Of a stretch of 64,000 nt of DNA, positions 37,693-48,200 are shown piece after piece; position 1 is the first letter of the stretch; each line of letters starts with the position of its first letter. The position numbers and the translations under genes are program-made. The stretch comes from a virus, in the IMG/VR virus record IMGVR_UViG_3300028197_001183, positions 1 to 64,000 of that record; one strand, written 5' to 3'. The notes under the pieces were generated by a model that did not search any database, had not been told where the DNA came from, and saw only the letters and a program-made list of their open reading frames with translations.

Positions 37693-40600
37693 TCAGAGAG
37701 CAGCGATTGCAGCCTGGAATGCTGCGAAATCAGCAGCAGCCGCGGCGACGGACTTGAGAGTTGTGAGGGTAATAGTCTCTGCTTGTAGTGCAGAGTCAGC
37801 AGTTGTGCCTTGTGCAGCAGTAGCATAAGCGGTTGCAGCAGTTGCAGCAGCAGTGCCTAGTGTTGGTTTGCCTGTTAGATCATTATATGCACCAGAGAAT
37901 AATGTAGGTTTGCCAGTTAGGTCATTGTATGCTCCAGAGAAGAGCGAAGGCAGGTTAGCAAGATCGTTGTAAGATCCACTGGTTGCTACGGTTGCCAGAT
38001 CTCCTGGTTGTGTAGCAGAAGCAGCAAGTGTGCCCTGTGCAGCAGTTGCATATGCAGTTGCCGCAGTGGTAGCAGCAGTGCCAAGACCTAAAGCGGTGAT
38101 GGCTGCTGATGCACGAGCATCGGCACGAGCGTCTGTGTAATAAAGATTTGTGCCTTCAGACAGATCACTCGTAGACTGGTTGCTAATATCAAGGTTTGCA
38201 CCAACTTGGAGTGCAATGCGAGCATCGGCACGAGAGTTGGTGTAGTAGAGGTTAGTGCCCTCTGCCAAATCTGCTGTATCCTGATTACTCAGATCAAGGT
38301 TTGTGCCAACATTCAGTGCAATACGGGTGTCGGCAAGTCCGTTTACCTGAGAGTTAGTGCGTTGAGTGAAGGAGAAGACACCAGTAGAAGCGTTATAAGC
38401 GAGATCGCCACCAGCACTAAATGCACCCCTAGCGCGAGACTGAGTAAAGAAGATGTTTGTGGATCCTTCTGTGACATTATCAGTATTAATATCAGATTGG
38501 GTAACAGAAAGAGCACCAGATCCATCATGCTCGATGCCAGTGCCATACGAGAAGTGTGACCTTGTGCGTGCAGCAGTGGTGAATAGAGCAGAAGATCCTT
38601 CTGTAATGTTGTCAGTATTGATGTCACCCTGAGTTGCACTCAGAGTCAGGATATTACCTGCATCATCATATGTAGCAGTGATGCCAGTGCCACCTGTGAT
38701 CAGAGCGTTAACTCTGTCATCAACTCTCTCATCAGTGAAGTAGAGGTTAGTGCCCTCTACAAGATCACCAGTATCGTGGTTGGCGATACTACCAACCTGT
38801 GACTGGAAGAAGGTCAATGCACCAGTAACATTCAAGTTACCTTGAATCTCAAAGTCAGTAACTGATTTGAAGTTATCAACCGTAAGTGTATTAGTGCTTG
38901 GGTTGTATGTAAGGTTAGTGGAGTCTGTGCGGACCTCAGTGAATCCGTTGTTACTCGAAACGAATGCAGGGAAGTAAGTAAGGTTAGAAGTTGTAGTGTC
39001 AGTAACGTCAACCAGATTTGTCTTGTCTGCAGTACCTGTAAGGTCACCAGTAACGTTACCAGTAATCTGACCAGTAACACCCAACGTGCCACCCATGGTG
39101 GAGTTATTAGTAACATCAAGACTTCCAAGGGTGCCAAGACCAGTGATCTCAGCGTTACCTGAAGTAGAGTTAAGTGTAATCTTGTCAGTGCCACTACCAT
39201 TCTGCAACTTGAGAGTCTTAGTAGCACCACGAAGGACCATGCTGTCCTTAAACAGTGAGGTGCTATCAACAGTCAGGGTGCCGTCTAGTTGCTGATTGCC
39301 ATCAACATTAAGATCAGAATCAAAGTCTACATTCTGAGTAACATTCAGAGTGTCATCAATAATGACTCTGCCTGCAACGTCTAGGGTGCCATCAATAGTA
39401 ACGTTACCTGTTGATCCTTGGACAATAAACTTATTAGTGTTAACAACGATCGATCCACCAACGTTGACGTTAGAAGTCGTGTTAACGGTAGCAATGTTTG
39501 CTGTAGTTGCTGCTACTACTGCAGAGGTGATTGTGCCGTCTGCAGTAATGTTACCTGTAGCACCAAAGAAGGTGATGGTTTCATTCTGGTCAGGTCCGAC
39601 AAAGATATCTTGACCGAAGTAAGAATCTTCATAGACTGCAATACCACCGTTGGTGACCATCAATGCTGCGTTAGCAGTCAGACGATTCGCAGTAGCATTG
39701 ACGTTAAGTGTGACCTTCTCAGCAAAAGCAGCAGTGTCAGTGACTGCCAGTGTGCCTTCAACTAGACCGTTACCAACAGTAGAGAAGTTACCAGTTGCTG
39801 AGGCAATACTAAACTTATCAGTAGTGCCAGAGCGGACAGCGAAGTCAGCATCAACATCTACAATACCATTCAACTCTGTGCGTCCACCAACAGTCAGTGT
39901 GCCAGAAGTATCCTGGTTGCCGTTATGGTCAATGTTATCATTGACAGTTAGCAGACCTTCAATCTGAGTTGTGCCAGCAATAAAGGTATTACCGTTGTCA
40001 GTGTCAACGGTAAATCTGTCAACCAGAGAAGATCTGATGACAAAGTTTTCGTTAGTAGCATCAATGATTAGAGTGTCATTGATGGTTGTCTGATCAGATA
40101 CGACCAGAGTGCCACTGACTGTAGCATTGTCAGTGATATCTACTGATCCACCAGCAGAGTCAAGGACAAGGTTACCAGCAGTGGTATCAATCTCGTTAGA
40201 AGCAGCAACACCGATTCTTACAGCATCAGCAGTGATGTCTGTAGAGATGATTGCAGCATTGAATGTAGATGTAGCGTTAACTGTCAGAGTGTCGCCAGAA
40301 GCGTCACCAAGAGTTGTGTTGCCGTCTACCTGAAGGTTGCCATCAACTTCAGCGTTGTCTGTGATGTGGACCTTTCCAGCGGCGGAGTCGAGGATAAGGT
40401 TACCAGTTGTGGTACTAATCTCATTGTTAGCATCGACCCCGATCTGGACGGCATCTGCGGTGATATCTGTACTGGTGATTGCTTGGTTAAATGTAACCGT
40501 GCCAGTAACGATGTGGTTATCTCCTGCCTGGTTGCCAATAGTAGCATTGCCATCAACAGTAAGAGTGCCATCGATTTGAGTATTGCCGTCAACATTTAAG

Positions 40601-43600
40601 TTTCCATCTACATCAGCATTGTCTGTGATATTGACGGTGCCACCTGCAGAATCAAGAATCAGATTACCTGAGGAGGTGCCGATCTCGTTAGCGGCATCTG
40701 TGCCGACCTTAAGGTCGCGAATATTAAGTCTTTCAGCAGCAGTCAGTGCTTGGTTAAACTGGACTGTGCCGTTAACAGTATGGGAGTCACCTGACTGGTT
40801 ACCAATCTGTGAATTACCATTGACATTGAATGTGCCGTTGGCAAATGTATTACCAGTCTGTGCATCTACAGTAAATGTAGTGCCAACTGCAAAGTCATCG
40901 GTAACATCTAGGGTGCCTGTAATATCAACGTTACCGCCGAAACTACCATCGTCGGTAACAACCAGATCGTCGCCCACATAAAGATCGAGACCGATGCCAA
41001 CACCGCCACCAACGATGAGAGCACCAGAAGATGCGTTGGTTGCATTTGTTGTATCAAATAGTTTAATAGATCCAGCGTCAAGACCTGATCTTGATCCACT
41101 GAATGCTTCACTGCTATTAGTTGCGTTGTGATAGAGAGCATATCTTGCAGCACTCACATCCCAACCGAAGAAACCAACACGAGCAGTCGAGTCGTAGTAT
41201 CGGAATTCGACACCACGATCTTTAGCATCCGACTGGGTAGGAGCAGTGTCCCCACCTAAAGTAATGACAGGATCATCCAGCGTCACTACTGTGCTATTAA
41301 CTGTAGTCGTAACTCCGTTAACTGTCAAGTTTCCTTCGATAATGGCATTGCCATCGATATCAAAGTCACCATTAATAGTAACGTTATCGGTGAATGTAGA
41401 GACAGCGTTGACTGTCAAGACATCAGTATTTGCATCACCGATAGTGGTCAGAGGACCATTGATTGTAAACTGCTCGTTAAACGTAGCGTAACCATGGACC
41501 AGAATGGCACCATCAGTAGCGTTACCCTGTCCAACACGACCAATGGTTGTGTAACCAGACTCGCCAAGGATAGAGAATTCAACGTTATCATTAGTGTCAA
41601 CCTTACCAACGTAGAAGTCATCACCAACATGCAGATCTTGGACAATACCAACACCACCAGCAACTCTCAGTTGAGCATCAGCATCATTTGCAAAGGATGC
41701 GTTGTGTGCTGTGCCACCACCCATATAGGTGCGGTATAGGACATCAACATTATTAAGCAGGGAAGGACGTGTGCGAGCAGTGCCAGCATCTTTGACGACC
41801 AGACGATCTGCCAGATAGATGTCACCACCAACACGGAGATCCTTATCCATGTTGACGCCACCAGCGAAGGTAGCATTACCTCCAGTGCTTAGGGTGATAT
41901 CAGAATCAGTCTCGCCAATAGTAATATTGTTAGTGCGCTCAAAAGTGTTGACGCCGCCAACATTAAGACTACCTTCGATATCTGTATTGCCATTCGTGCT
42001 CAGAATACGGAACGTTTGATTACTGCCGTTGGTAATAGTAAGATACTTACCAGTGACATCCATCAAGAAGTCATTGTGGAAGACCACATCATCATCGACA
42101 TCCAATTCAGCATTGAATGTTACGTTGCTATCAACATTAAGAGTTGAATCAAAGTCAACACCTTGGACTACATGAAGTGTCCCTTGGACATCAGTATTAC
42201 CGTTATCAGAATCAACAGTAAACTTATTGACTGATCCAGCAGTGCGGATAATAAATTCTTTGTTATCAGCAGTGAGGATGAGATTATCTGTAATCTCAGT
42301 CTCAAGTTGAATGTCCAGGGTGCCTTCGATAACAGTGTTACCAGTTGCACTCGCGATAGTAAACTTATCAGTAGTATTATTTCTAACAGCAAAGTTGGCA
42401 TCAATGTCAACTGTGCCGTCAATCTCAACGTTACCATTCAGGTGGGTTGTGCCACCGACGTTAAGATTCTCAGAGATACCTGTGCCACCAGTCACCACCA
42501 AGGTGCCAGTTGTAGGTGTCTTCCAAGTAGAAGAAGTATCTGTAGTTAGTCTGAGGTTACCAGCAATGATAGGAGCGTCAGTGCCAGCGTAGACTTCAGA
42601 GGTGTTAGTCGCATTGTAGAGGAACCTATACCCGCCAGTGCCAGACCAAATGTTAGAGTCCGCATAGTCTTCATCCCAACCATAGAATCCAAATCGCTCT
42701 TGACTATCATAATACCTAAATTCAATACCACGATCCTTATTGTCATCAACTGTAAGAGTATCCTCACCACCCAAAGTCATGATGGGGTCTTGGATAGTCA
42801 CCACAGTTGAGTTAACGGTGGTTGTAACACCATCAACTGTCAGGTCACCACGGATACGGACGGTGCCAGTAATGTCATCGTCGTCATTAGGATCCAACAC
42901 CATAATGGCATTGGTTGTAGAGAAGACGTTATCTTGGAAGTGGAAGTCTTCAACATTAACTCTATGGTCAACGTCGGTAACCAAGATCGTAATATCCTGA
43001 TCTGAAGTAACGTTAAGAGTTGCATCTCCACTACCAGCATTGGTAACATTGATGTCCATGGAGCGATCTGTCGCTTCATTTACCTCTAGAGCAATCTCTA
43101 GATTTCCTGAGGTCCGCTTAATAAACTGGTTGGCCTTTGTAACATCAAGAGTAATGTTACCACTGATGGTAGCATCGAGGTTAACGTCAACAAGACCAGT
43201 GAGAGATGATCCACTGGTGGCACTACCGTTACCGTTAGCGTCGTCAGCAGTAATAGCAGGATAGGAATTGCCCTGACCCAGAATGCTAGGTTGGAAAGGA
43301 TACTCACCAGTATCGTAACCAACGATACGGAATACGCTACCGCCAGTTCTGTTGTTAACGTTAATATGATTAAGCTTGGTAATGCCATGATAAGCATTAT
43401 CAGTCGTTCTTTCGGGGTCCAGCTCAAAGGTTTCAGTTGCATTTTGGTCCGTAAACATCAAATGACCCAGTGATTGCAACTGGGAATTCTCTACTGCGTT
43501 AGCAGCAATTGTCACATGACCGTTGGCATCTACGTCAAAGTCTTCTTGGTCAAAACTCGCAAGACCCTTTTGCTCTGTGGTATCAGTACCCAGATCTCTC

Positions 43601-44631
43601 CATCCACCTTGATCGTCTGCATCACCACCTTGGATGCTGTGTGATGGCTCTCCAAGTCCTGAACCGATATCCCTAATCGCTGCTTGATAAATTCTACCGT
43701 TACTTGCAATAACCTTGGAAAATCTAGGATATGCAGTAGCGTTATCGTAAGTGGTGAAAGATGTGCCAGTCTTCGCGCCCTCCGTTGCTGTGGCGATTGG
43801 TGAAGTATTAGCATAAACTAGACGACCATATCTGTCAACTTGGAAGTTAACGGTGTTAACTGTTTCCTCACCAGTTGAAGCACTAATCAAAGGATTGATT
43901 AGAGCATCCATCGAGTTGAGTGGATTATACTTACCCACCACAACTGTGGTATCTGCTAGGTCAACGAATGGATTATTAGTTTGAGCATTACCATTTTGTA
44001 CAATGATACGCCCACTACCACCAGTAACAGTGCGGTTTACTAGAGTGCCTTCTGCCTGACGAGAGATGAAACCAAAACCCGACATGTTTGCCAGAGAGGT
44101 TAGATCACTATCTAAAGGTTGTGCGTCACCAATACCATACTCAGCAAGAGTGCCAGGTGTTTCAGCATCGATAATACGACCACGAGAGTCTACCGTGATA
44201 CGTGTGTAGGTGCCAGTTGCTGCTAGGTCATTCTCATCGTAGTGAGGCAGTGCCACCACATAATTCAATTCGGCAGTAATGGTCAGGTTTGAGGATCCAT
44301 CAAACGTGCCAGCACCAGACATATCACCACCCAGGGCGATCTGTCGTGCGTTTGCCAGTCGGGTTGCCGTAGCAGAGTTACCAACGAGAGAAGCAGTAAT
44401 TGCACCTGCCTCAAAGTTACCGTCAGCATCACGTTTAACAAGCGTGTTAGCGGTATTAGATTCCGTCTCAATCGGTCTCTCATATCTTAGAGAGTTCCAG
44501 GCGGTTACACCATCACCGATTTTGATACGCGAGGTATCAATTTCGATTCCCAACTCACCTTGGGCGAGAATAGGGTTGACGTTTGCCCACTGCTGAGCAC
44601 CGTCACGTCTTAATTGTATTCTATTTGCCAT
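37693..44631 (-). CDS. Giant fibre-like virion protein, 2312 residues
   Basis: The N-terminus RIQLRRDGAQQWANVNPILA, GELGIEIDTSRIKIGDGVTA and WNSLRY is the attachment module of many phage fibre proteins. The body is beta-helix-like repeats (NVDGNTQIDGTLTV type). A ~100-residue domain is present twice, near 610 and 1115 (VNGVTTTVNSTVV ... DRGVEFRYYDS ... VGFFGWD). The end carries EGTNLYYT repeats and SGAYNDLTGKPT repeats. No lysozyme, chaperone or lectin motif was seen. It occupies the T4 gp12/wac interval, so it is probably a host-contacting fibre or whisker. A late promoter lies upstream. Confidence 0.85.
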   Translation of the reverse strand: MANRIQLRRDGAQQWANVNPILAQGELGIEIDTSRIKIGDGVTAWNSLRYERPIETESNTANTLVKRDADGNFEAGAITASLVGNSATATRLANARQIALGGDMSGAGTFDGSSNLTITAELNYVVALPHYDENDLAATGTYTRITVDSRGRIIDAETPGTLAEYGIGDAQPLDSDLTSLANMSGFGFISRQAEGTLVNRTVTGGSGRIIVQNGNAQTNNPFVDLADTTVVVGKYNPLNSMDALINPLISASTGEETVNTVNFQVDRYGRLVYANTSPIATATEGAKTGTSFTTYDNATAYPRFSKVIASNGRIYQAAIRDIGSGLGEPSHSIQGGDADDQGGWRDLGTDTTEQKGLASFDQEDFDVDANGHVTIAANAVENSQLQSLGHLMFTDQNATETFELDPERTTDNAYHGITKLNHINVNNRTGGSVFRIVGYDTGEYPFQPSILGQGNSYPAITADDANGNGSATSGSSLTGLVDVNLDATISGNITLDVTKANQFIKRTSGNLEIALEVNEATDRSMDINVTNAGSGDATLNVTSDQDITILVTDVDHRVNVEDFHFQDNVFSTTNAIMVLDPNDDDDITGTVRIRGDLTVDGVTTTVNSTVVTIQDPIMTLGGEDTLTVDDNKDRGIEFRYYDSQERFGFYGWDEDYADSNIWSGTGGYRFLYNATNTSEVYAGTDAPIIAGNLRLTTDTSSTWKTPTTGTLVVTGGTGISENLNVGGTTHLNGNVEIDGTVDIDANFAVRNNTTDKFTIASATGNTVIEGTLDIQLETEITDNLILTADNKEFIIRTAGSVNKFTVDSDNGNTDVQGTLHVVQGVDFDSTLNVDSNVTFNAELDVDDDVVFHNDFLMDVTGKYLTITNGSNQTFRILSTNGNTDIEGSLNVGGVNTFERTNNITIGETDSDITLSTGGNATFAGGVNMDKDLRVGGDIYLADRLVVKDAGTARTRPSLLNNVDVLYRTYMGGGTAHNASFANDADAQLRVAGGVGIVQDLHVGDDFYVGKVDTNDNVEFSILGESGYTTIGRVGQGNATDGAILVHGYATFNEQFTINGPLTTIGDANTDVLTVNAVSTFTDNVTINGDFDIDGNAIIEGNLTVNGVTTTVNSTVVTLDDPVITLGGDTAPTQSDAKDRGVEFRYYDSTARVGFFGWDVSAARYALYHNATNSSEAFSGSRSGLDAGSIKLFDTTNATNASSGALIVGGGVGIGLDLYVGDDLVVTDDGSFGGNVDITGTLDVTDDFAVGTTFTVDAQTGNTFANGTFNVNGNSQIGNQSGDSHTVNGTVQFNQALTAAERLNIRDLKVGTDAANEIGTSSGNLILDSAGGTVNITDNADVDGNLNVDGNTQIDGTLTVDGNATIGNQAGDNHIVTGTVTFNQAITSTDITADAVQIGVDANNEISTTTGNLILDSAAGKVHITDNAEVDGNLQVDGNTTLGDASGDTLTVNATSTFNAAIISTDITADAVRIGVAASNEIDTTAGNLVLDSAGGSVDITDNATVSGTLVVSDQTTINDTLIIDATNENFVIRSSLVDRFTVDTDNGNTFIAGTTQIEGLLTVNDNIDHNGNQDTSGTLTVGGRTELNGIVDVDADFAVRSGTTDKFSIASATGNFSTVGNGLVEGTLAVTDTAAFAEKVTLNVNATANRLTANAALMVTNGGIAVYEDSYFGQDIFVGPDQNETITFFGATGNITADGTITSAVVAATTANIATVNTTSNVNVGGSIVVNTNKFIVQGSTGNVTIDGTLDVAGRVIIDDTLNVTQNVDFDSDLNVDGNQQLDGTLTVDSTSLFKDSMVLRGATKTLKLQNGSGTDKITLNSTSGNAEITGLGTLGSLDVTNNSTMGGTLGVTGQITGNVTGDLTGTADKTNLVDVTDTTTSNLTYFPAFVSSNNGFTEVRTDSTNLTYNPSTNTLTVDNFKSVTDFEIQGNLNVTGALTFFQSQVGSIANHDTGDLVEGTNLYFTDERVDDRVNALITGGTGITATYDDAGNILTLSATQGDINTDNITEGSSALFTTAARTRSHFSYGTGIEHDGSGALSVTQSDINTDNVTEGSTNIFFTQSRARGAFSAGGDLAYNASTGVFSFTQRTNSQVNGLADTRIALNVGTNLDLSNQDTADLAEGTNLYYTNSRADARIALQVGANLDISNQSTSDLSEGTNLYYTDARADARASAAITALGLGTAATTAATAYATAAQGTLAASATQPGDLATVATSGSYNDLANLPSLFSGAYNDLTGKPTLFSGAYNDLTGKPTLGTAAATAATAYATAAQGTTADSALQAETITLTTLKSVAAAAADFAAFQAAIAAL
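37865..37948 (-). repeat. 42-bp tandem repeat at the fibre C-terminus
   Basis: Two 42-nt units (from 37865 and 37907) plus a diverged third encode LFSGAYNDLTGKPT twice in a row. Such GAYNDLTGKPT units recur in phage tail proteins and may recombine. Confidence 0.7.
40118..40820 (-). repeat. Three tandem beta-repeat modules in the fibre gene
   Basis: Three units of about 230-270 nt encode (I/L)G(N/D)-x-(S/A)GD..., then FN(Q/A)A, then (V)IGV.A.NEI.T..GNL(I/V)LDSA.G.V.ITDNA. They start near 40818, 40551 and 40323. High similarity suggests recent internal duplication. Confidence 0.65.
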
Positions 44632-44672
44632 TGCTTAAAAGGATCCTAGCACAACAGTTAGTCTGTCTGACT

Positions 44673-44680
44673 TATTTATG
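44673..44680 (-). promoter_or_regulatory. T4-type late promoter CATAAATA (fibre gene)
   Basis: CATAAATA (NATAAATA) lies 41 nt before the ATG at 44631 and just after a terminator, so the fibre gene starts a new late transcript. Confidence 0.68.
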
Positions 44681-44685
44681 TCACG

Positions 44686-44706
44686 AAAAACCCCCTTTTC
44701 GGGGGG
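44686..44706 (-). terminator. Rho-independent terminator
   Basis: Minus strand CCCCC - GAAAA - GGGGG followed by TTTTT, just 7 nt after the stop of the 81-residue gene. It separates the baseplate transcript from the fibre transcript. Confidence 0.88.
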
Positions 44707-44712
44707 TAGGGG

Positions 44713-44958
44713 TCAAGTAGTTTCCAGGTCATCGGGATCGACAGTCCCGTCTGGAAGTGGCTCAGCTTCTTCTTCAGTAGCAGGTGGATTGAGATACTCA
44801 AGAGTCTCAATAGCACCTAGAAGTTTTAGAGCGGTAGCTTCATTGCTCTTAATCTTGTCTGCCATCTCACGGTTGTCTTTCAAAAGACCCTGGTAGCGAG
44901 TTTTGAATTGCTCAAGCAATTCCTCTTGTGAGGCAGTTTCAGTCACATCAGCTGGCAT
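44713..44958 (-). CDS. Small acidic coiled-coil protein
   Basis: ATG 44958 has a perfect AAGGAG 6 nt upstream; the longer frame from 45003 lacks one. The 81 residues include ELLEQFKTRYQGLLKDNREM, ADKIKSNEATALKLLGAIET and LEYLNPPATEEE, one long amphipathic helix with an acidic tail. Located between baseplate and fibre genes and closed by a terminator, it may be a structural linker or assembly helper. No family is recognised. Confidence 0.75.
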   Translation of the reverse strand: MPADVTETASQEELLEQFKTRYQGLLKDNREMADKIKSNEATALKLLGAIETLEYLNPPATEEEAEPLPDGTVDPDDLETT

Positions 44959-45238
44959 TGTTGTCTCCTTGTAGTAATGATTTAAGTAGGTTTTTGATTT
45001 CACCGATATCTGATTTTAACCCAGATACCTCATCTTGTAAAGTGTTTAACTTCTCCTCTTTCTTGGTGCGACGATTAAATGCCGCCATATAGTTGTCATA
45101 CTCTGACATATTACAATTCACAATAGCATTACTATTTGGGTCACGAAACCAACCATCCCTGCCTTCAACAGGGATTAGGTCTTCTTTGAATGGTTTAATG
45201 TAATCAGTTGAGTCAGTTGAGTCAGAAATGCTTGACAT
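44948..45238 (-). CDS. Small coiled-coil protein, 96 residues
   Basis: Starting at ATG 45238 (a TTG six bases earlier is an alternative), the protein has a polar N-terminus with EDLIPVEGRDGWFRDPNSNA and IVNCNMSEYDNYMAAFNRRT, then a coiled coil (LNTLQDEVSGLKSDIGEIKN). The GRDGW.RD..SNAIVN segment resembles a short conserved phage motif. It overlaps the next gene by 11 nt. Together the two helical proteins might form a trimeric or whisker-like part. Confidence 0.7.
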   Translation of the reverse strand: MSSISDSTDSTDYIKPFKEDLIPVEGRDGWFRDPNSNAIVNCNMSEYDNYMAAFNRRTKKEEKLNTLQDEVSGLKSDIGEIKNLLKSLLQGDNNAS

Positions 45239-45267
45239 ATCCAAGAATAATTATTATAATAACCGTG

Positions 45268-48200
45268 TTAGGTTGCAAGAGCAATGGATCTGAGATCAGC
45301 TATGAGTGGTACTCGTGCTTGATTTTTAGATCTCATTACAATCTTCACTTGGAAGGCGTTAAAGTTAAGTCCCCTTGCTTCATATGTATAATCCTTCCAA
45401 AGGTATTCTTCTGTAGGAGTTGTATCATATGCTTCACCTAAGTTTTGATTGGAAGTGGGGAGACCCATTTGTGTCCAACCAATAGTCTGAGGATCAGTTG
45501 CATCACCAACCTTGAATGCCTTGTAGTAAATACGAAGCTCGGTAGCAGGGTGACGGGTAACTTGGAAGTCAATCTTCAGTGAGCGTGCTTCTTTACCCAA
45601 ACGTGCGAGACGTGTGACATAGACAGCATCATTTTGATCACCAATTGCAAGAGTAGAAACATCCTGGTCTCTATCAATTTGTGATTGCTGACCGTAAGTT
45701 GATTGTCCACCTGGCCACATATTCACGCGGTTAGATGTTGTAATCAGTGACACACGGTCAAGGTCAATACAAGGTGAGAGGGATGATTTCTCAGTCTCAA
45801 GCATGATTGACATAGTAAGAGACTTGTTACCATCCAGTTTGTTTTGCTCATTAATCTTAGATGCTACCATCTGAGGAGCAGTAAACTGGTTTTGCTCATT
45901 CAATACAATGTCAACATAAGTGCCATTATTGATGAAAGAGTTTTGGTCAACTACATTAGATCCATCACCAACGGATGTAGCAGTAGTGGTATTCAATCTT
46001 GCTGATATTTGTGTGTCTGCCATAACCATCGTAGACACCGTAGGTGTAATGGTTTCAAACTGGACATTCTGCGAAGAATAAACGTTAGTGCCACCACCAC
46101 GAATACCGTTAGTCGCAACACTATCAATGTGCAACATGTAGGTATCTAACCATGGGCAAGAGATAGTAGTATGGACCTTATTGATTTGGGTTAGAGGAAT
46201 GCCATCAAGGTTGTAGCATTCAACAACTGCACCAGAGGCGTGCTCAACATCAGCAGTGCCATTGTTACCTCTACCAGAGGTTGCCACTGTGATAACTTGA
46301 CCGTTAGAAGAGATCGAAGAGTATTGAATAATCTCATCTTCAATCTTCAAATAACCTTGGTTAAGGTTGCCAATTGGAGATCCACCAATAATGATATGGA
46401 ATTGAGATCCGTCATTGACCTGAATTGAAGTTGATCCAGCAGTCAGAGTAGTTGTCAACGTAGTAGGAGGCACTTCGGAGATAATACCCTCAACCTCAAC
46501 GTTGTTGCTACGTTGGTGCATACCATGGTTTCTGTGATAAACCAATACTTCCTTGTCATCATTAGGATAAGAAGGAGCAGCAGTTGGGAATGCATTGTAG
46601 GAATCGCCGCTGTAGGTGACGCTAGTGATCGTTGCAGATGTGCCACCTGGCTCAGATAGAGTATCCGAAAGATCGTATGCTCTAGTGATGTAGTTAAGTG
46701 TCAATGTCTGGGTCCCAGTATCATATGCTGTGACAACACCAGTTGAAGCAGATGTGGATCCACTTACAACATCACCAACTTCAAACGTGCCGTTAAAGAT
46801 TGCAGACAGGACAATCGTGGCGACAGATTGGGAAGAGGCGATGCCTTGGAATGTATTGTTGTTAGCATCGAGGAAACCAGCAGACCAGATACCGTCAATA
46901 TCTGAGATAGTAATGGTTTCAGGATCAGTAGTTGCGTCAAATTCAGTAATCGTGCCTTCTGCATTAGAAGGTGTTTGGACGATTCTTGCACCAACTGTAA
47001 ATGTGTAGTTGGTACCCACAGGAAGCGTGAGAGTCTGCTTAGGTTTCAGAGTCTGAATTGGATTTTCAATCAGTCTGTGAATACCATTGTTACCCTTACC
47101 AAGCTCAGCGTTGTTAAAGATCGCAGTGCCCAGATTCTGAGTAAACTCAGCACGATACATTGTAAACTTAAGATCTTCATACTGGTCAGCAGTCCAGGTA
47201 GAAGCGTTTTGGGACTTGAAGAGCACACCAGCATATGGTTGCTCGGAAATTGTCCTTGTGCCTGTCACATCAACGTCACCCATTCTGGAGATCCAAACGT
47301 TATATTCGTTGGAGTCAGACAGAAGCACGAAGCAATATTCAATGTTTGATTTAATATAAACAGGAGATCTGAATGTAAATCTTGTAGGAATACTTGCGTT
47401 TTCCGACAACTCCACAGTGTCAGGATCGATAGTAGTATCAGAGAAAGGAATAATATCCTTGGTAGGATAACCATTCTCCATTGTCCTGATCTGAATTGAG
47501 ATAGGAATGTTAGCGTCCTTAGTCCTGAAGAAGATGTCAACACCTGTCAAGAATACGCCGCCTTCCGAATCGCAAATAAAGGATTGTGCAAGAGGGTCAT
47601 ACCAACCAATCTGACGTTGCTCAGTTCTGGTAGTAATAACAGTCCTTTCATCGTTAACTGTATCGCGGACGATCTCAGCATTACGCATAGCAAGGATGTT
47701 TTCTCTAACAGTCTGTAAGGTGCCAGTTGCAGAGTATGCTGCATCTGCAGAAGAGTCTACATTTCCAGGAGTCCTATCATTAGTATCCGAAGTTGTGACT
47801 CTAACCGTCCTTGTGCCAGTTGCCCAGCGTGGGTTAGAATCATTCTTAGGAGAAGGAATGAAGAAAGTACCTTGTAGGTTACCAACGTTATCAGCAAGAA
47901 GACGACGGTCTCTTACAACAGCACGAGCGCCAGAGGTCAGTCCAAGAAGGACTTCACCCACGTTGACGTTACCGTAGAAGTTGGGGTTGACTGTCTCTGC
48001 CATTGCAGTGATATCAATATTCAAGAAGTTGGTTTGTGATGCATAAGACTCAGCAAGTCCAGTTGCACCAACACCATAGGGGTCAGTCTTATATCCATCA
48101 TTAGCAGGAGCAACTAATATTCTTGCACCAGAAGTCTGACCCACCACAGTTTCACCAACCACGAAAGGAGTTTCGTTGGAGTTGGGATCTGAAGTAGAAG

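Noticed and set aside
37693-44631. CRISPR-like or transposon-like repeats
   Set aside because: The repeats are in frame with the fibre gene, vary in sequence and encode beta-repeat protein; there are no spacers or inverted ends.
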